A stretch of DNA of 64,000 bases from Parabacteroides merdae ATCC 43184 (GTDB taxonomy: Bacteria > Bacteroidota > Bacteroidia > Bacteroidales > Tannerellaceae): the NCBI RefSeq assembly GCF_025151215.1, contig NZ_CP102286.1, positions 1,302,001 to 1,366,000 of the forward strand. The letters are read 5' to 3'. This document shows, in pieces, positions 62,617-64,000 of the stretch (positions are counted from its first letter, which is position 1; the number at the start of each line of letters is the position of its first letter). The position numbers and the translations under genes are program-made. The notes beneath the pieces are model-generated. The model searched no databases. It was given only the letters and a program-made list of their open reading frames with translations, and had not been told where the DNA came from.

Positions 62617-64000
62617 ATGACAGAACAAATTCAGAGAAAACTGAGCGAATCGAAGACGGCAAGATGGTCCGTACTGGCGCTCGTCGCATTCACAATGCTC
62701 TGCGGATACTTCATCACGGACATGATGGCTCCGCTACAGGACTTACTACAAACCCCCGTCGAAGGCGGCGGACTGGGATGGACAGCCAATGAATACGGTA
62801 AATTCACCAGTGCTTACGGTTGGTTCAATGTATTTTTCCTGATGCTGATCTTCGGAGGTATGATCCTAGACAAGATGGGCGTACGCTTCACTGGTTTGAT
62901 GGCGACCAGCATCATGCTTATCGGCGTTTTCATCAAATGGTTCGGTATATCACACAACTTTGACGGTGCAACCGTTACCGTTTTCGGTTCGGAGTATGGA
63001 TATCCATTGGTAATTGCGTCATTAGGATATGCTTTGTTCGGCGTAGGCGTTGAGATCGCCGGTATCACCGTTTCCAAGATCATTGTAAAATGGTTCAAAG
63101 GCAAGGAAATGGCCCTGGCAATGGGGTTGGAAATGGCTTGTGCCCGTATCGGTACGGGGTTAGCTATTGGTGTTACGCCTTTGTTGAGCCGCGCATTCGG
63201 CAATTCCATCAGCATGCCAATCTTCATCGGCCTGATTCTGCTTTGTATCGGCCTGTTATCCTTCATTGTATTCGTAATCATGGACAAGAAACGTGATGCA
63301 GAAGATGCAGCCGGTGCTACCGGAGAAGAAGAAGCAGAAGAGCCGTTCCGTTTCGGTGATATCTTGGATATTATTACATTAAAAGGCTTCTGGTATATGG
63401 CACTCCTTTGCGTACTGTTCTATTCAGCCGTCTTCCCCTTCTTGAAATATGCCCCGAACCTGATGATTAACAAATTCGATATCGATCCCGAATGGTCCGG
63501 TGTCATTCCGGCTTTGCTGCCATTCGGCAATATTCTCTTAACTCCGTTCTTCGGAAACTTGTACGACCGTAAGGGAAAAGGAGCCACTATCATGATTATC
63601 GGTTCCATTATGCTGATATTTATCCACTTCACATTCTCCATTCCGATGCTGGACAACTGGCTGGTCGCTCTGATACTGATCCTGCTGTTGGGCATCGCAT
63701 TTTCGCTGGTTCCTTCCGCCATGTGGCCTTCCGTTCCAAAGATCATCCCGGAAAACAAATTGGGAACAGCCTATGCGCTGATATTCTGGGTACAGAACTG
63801 GGGATTGATGGGAGTTCCGTATATAATCGGTATCGTTTTGGATCAATATTGTATTTCCGGAGAGATCAACGGTAAACCGACCTACGACTATACGATCCCG
63901 ATGTTGATCTTCACTGGTTTCGGAGTCCTGGCACTCGTAATCTCCCTGTTGCTGAAACGTGAAGACCGTATCAAAGGCTACGGCCTCGAACTCCCTAACA
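62617..64000 (+). CDS. MFS transporter (MFSD1-like), truncated by window end
   Basis: Open to the window edge; 461 codons visible from ATG 62617, 21 bp after folC. The protein has about 11-12 hydrophobic helices, two six-helix halves split by a cytoplasmic loop rich in Glu/Ala (about 225-250: GATGEEEAEEP), and the MFS A-like turn LDKMGVR and LYDRKGKG before helices 3 and 9. It resembles the MFS group with eukaryotic MFSD1; substrate unknown. Because it is 21 bp downstream it may share the folC message. Confidence 0.9.
   Translation, partial: MTEQIQRKLSESKTARWSVLALVAFTMLCGYFITDMMAPLQDLLQTPVEGGGLGWTANEYGKFTSAYGWFNVFFLMLIFGGMILDKMGVRFTGLMATSIMLIGVFIKWFGISHNFDGATVTVFGSEYGYPLVIASLGYALFGVGVEIAGITVSKIIVKWFKGKEMALAMGLEMACARIGTGLAIGVTPLLSRAFGNSISMPIFIGLILLCIGLLSFIVFVIMDKKRDAEDAAGATGEEEAEEPFRFGDILDIITLKGFWYMALLCVLFYSAVFPFLKYAPNLMINKFDIDPEWSGVIPALLPFGNILLTPFFGNLYDRKGKGATIMIIGSIMLIFIHFTFSIPMLDNWLVALILILLLGIAFSLVPSAMWPSVPKIIPENKLGTAYALIFWVQNWGLMGVPYIIGIVLDQYCISGEINGKPTYDYTIPMLIFTGFGVLALVISLLLKREDRIKGYGLELPN

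Overview
The window reads as chromosomal DNA of a gut Bacteroidota, most likely Parabacteroides or a close relative (inference). Three things point there. Promoters follow the Bacteroidota pattern TTG-N19-TAnnTTTG instead of -35/-10. Gene families are typical of the phylum: DUF5686, a type IX secretion plug protein, OMP_b-brl_3 receptors, a short AMP nucleosidase, TSCPD, RRM proteins and Na+-NQR. Glycan enzymes of families GH36, GH20 and GH51 are present. No plasmid, phage or conjugation genes are visible.

Layout. 1-12.3 kb: X-Pro aminopeptidase, SerB, Dabb and C-GCAxxG-C-C proteins, MgtC, GH36 alpha-galactosidase, the pyrK-pyrD operon, an XRE regulator behind a long AT-rich region, holA, AMP nucleosidase and a stand-alone HsdR-N nuclease-fold protein. 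13-19.2 kb: a complete nqrABCDEF operon (minus strand) whose NqrC carries an extra N-terminal rubredoxin-like domain. 19.2-31 kb: T9SS plug protein, guanine deaminase, CDF exporter, DUF5686 protein, NhaC antiporter, then an aryl-acid operon (PaaK, ACT protein, small accessory protein, sodium symporter). 31-45 kb: htpG with a structured leader, a patatin-barrel fusion, three tandem tRNA-Arg(ACG) genes, a decayed nitroreductase, a Gfo/Idh oxidoreductase, glyA, GH20, GH51 and a receiver-kinase hybrid. 46-64 kb: a dead IS5-like transposase, a glycosyltransferase, mfd, acyl-CoA ligase, dnaB, an AraC relic, an outer-membrane barrel protein divergent from a two-component system, TSCPD, RRM, folC and an MFS transporter running off the end.

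The most unusual feature is a family of three dispersed intergenic elements (about 12361-12685, 26971-27330 and 57790-58070). Each has a conserved leading box, then four units of a 12-bp quasi-palindrome (ACACCCGGATGT-like) at an almost constant 23-bp pitch with unrelated 11-bp spacers, then clusters of TGATAG in direct and inverted orientation. I do not recognise this element. The third copy lies inside a 464-bp MITE-like unit with 16-bp terminal inverted repeats and a TAA target duplication.

Gene content is otherwise housekeeping: pyrimidine synthesis, sodium-motive energy (NQR feeding NhaC-type and SSS transporters), glycan trimming, replication and repair. Several relics (ISL3, IS5, AraC, nitroreductase) mark past rearrangement at intergenic sites. 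Protein families were recognised by reading motifs; no database search was run.
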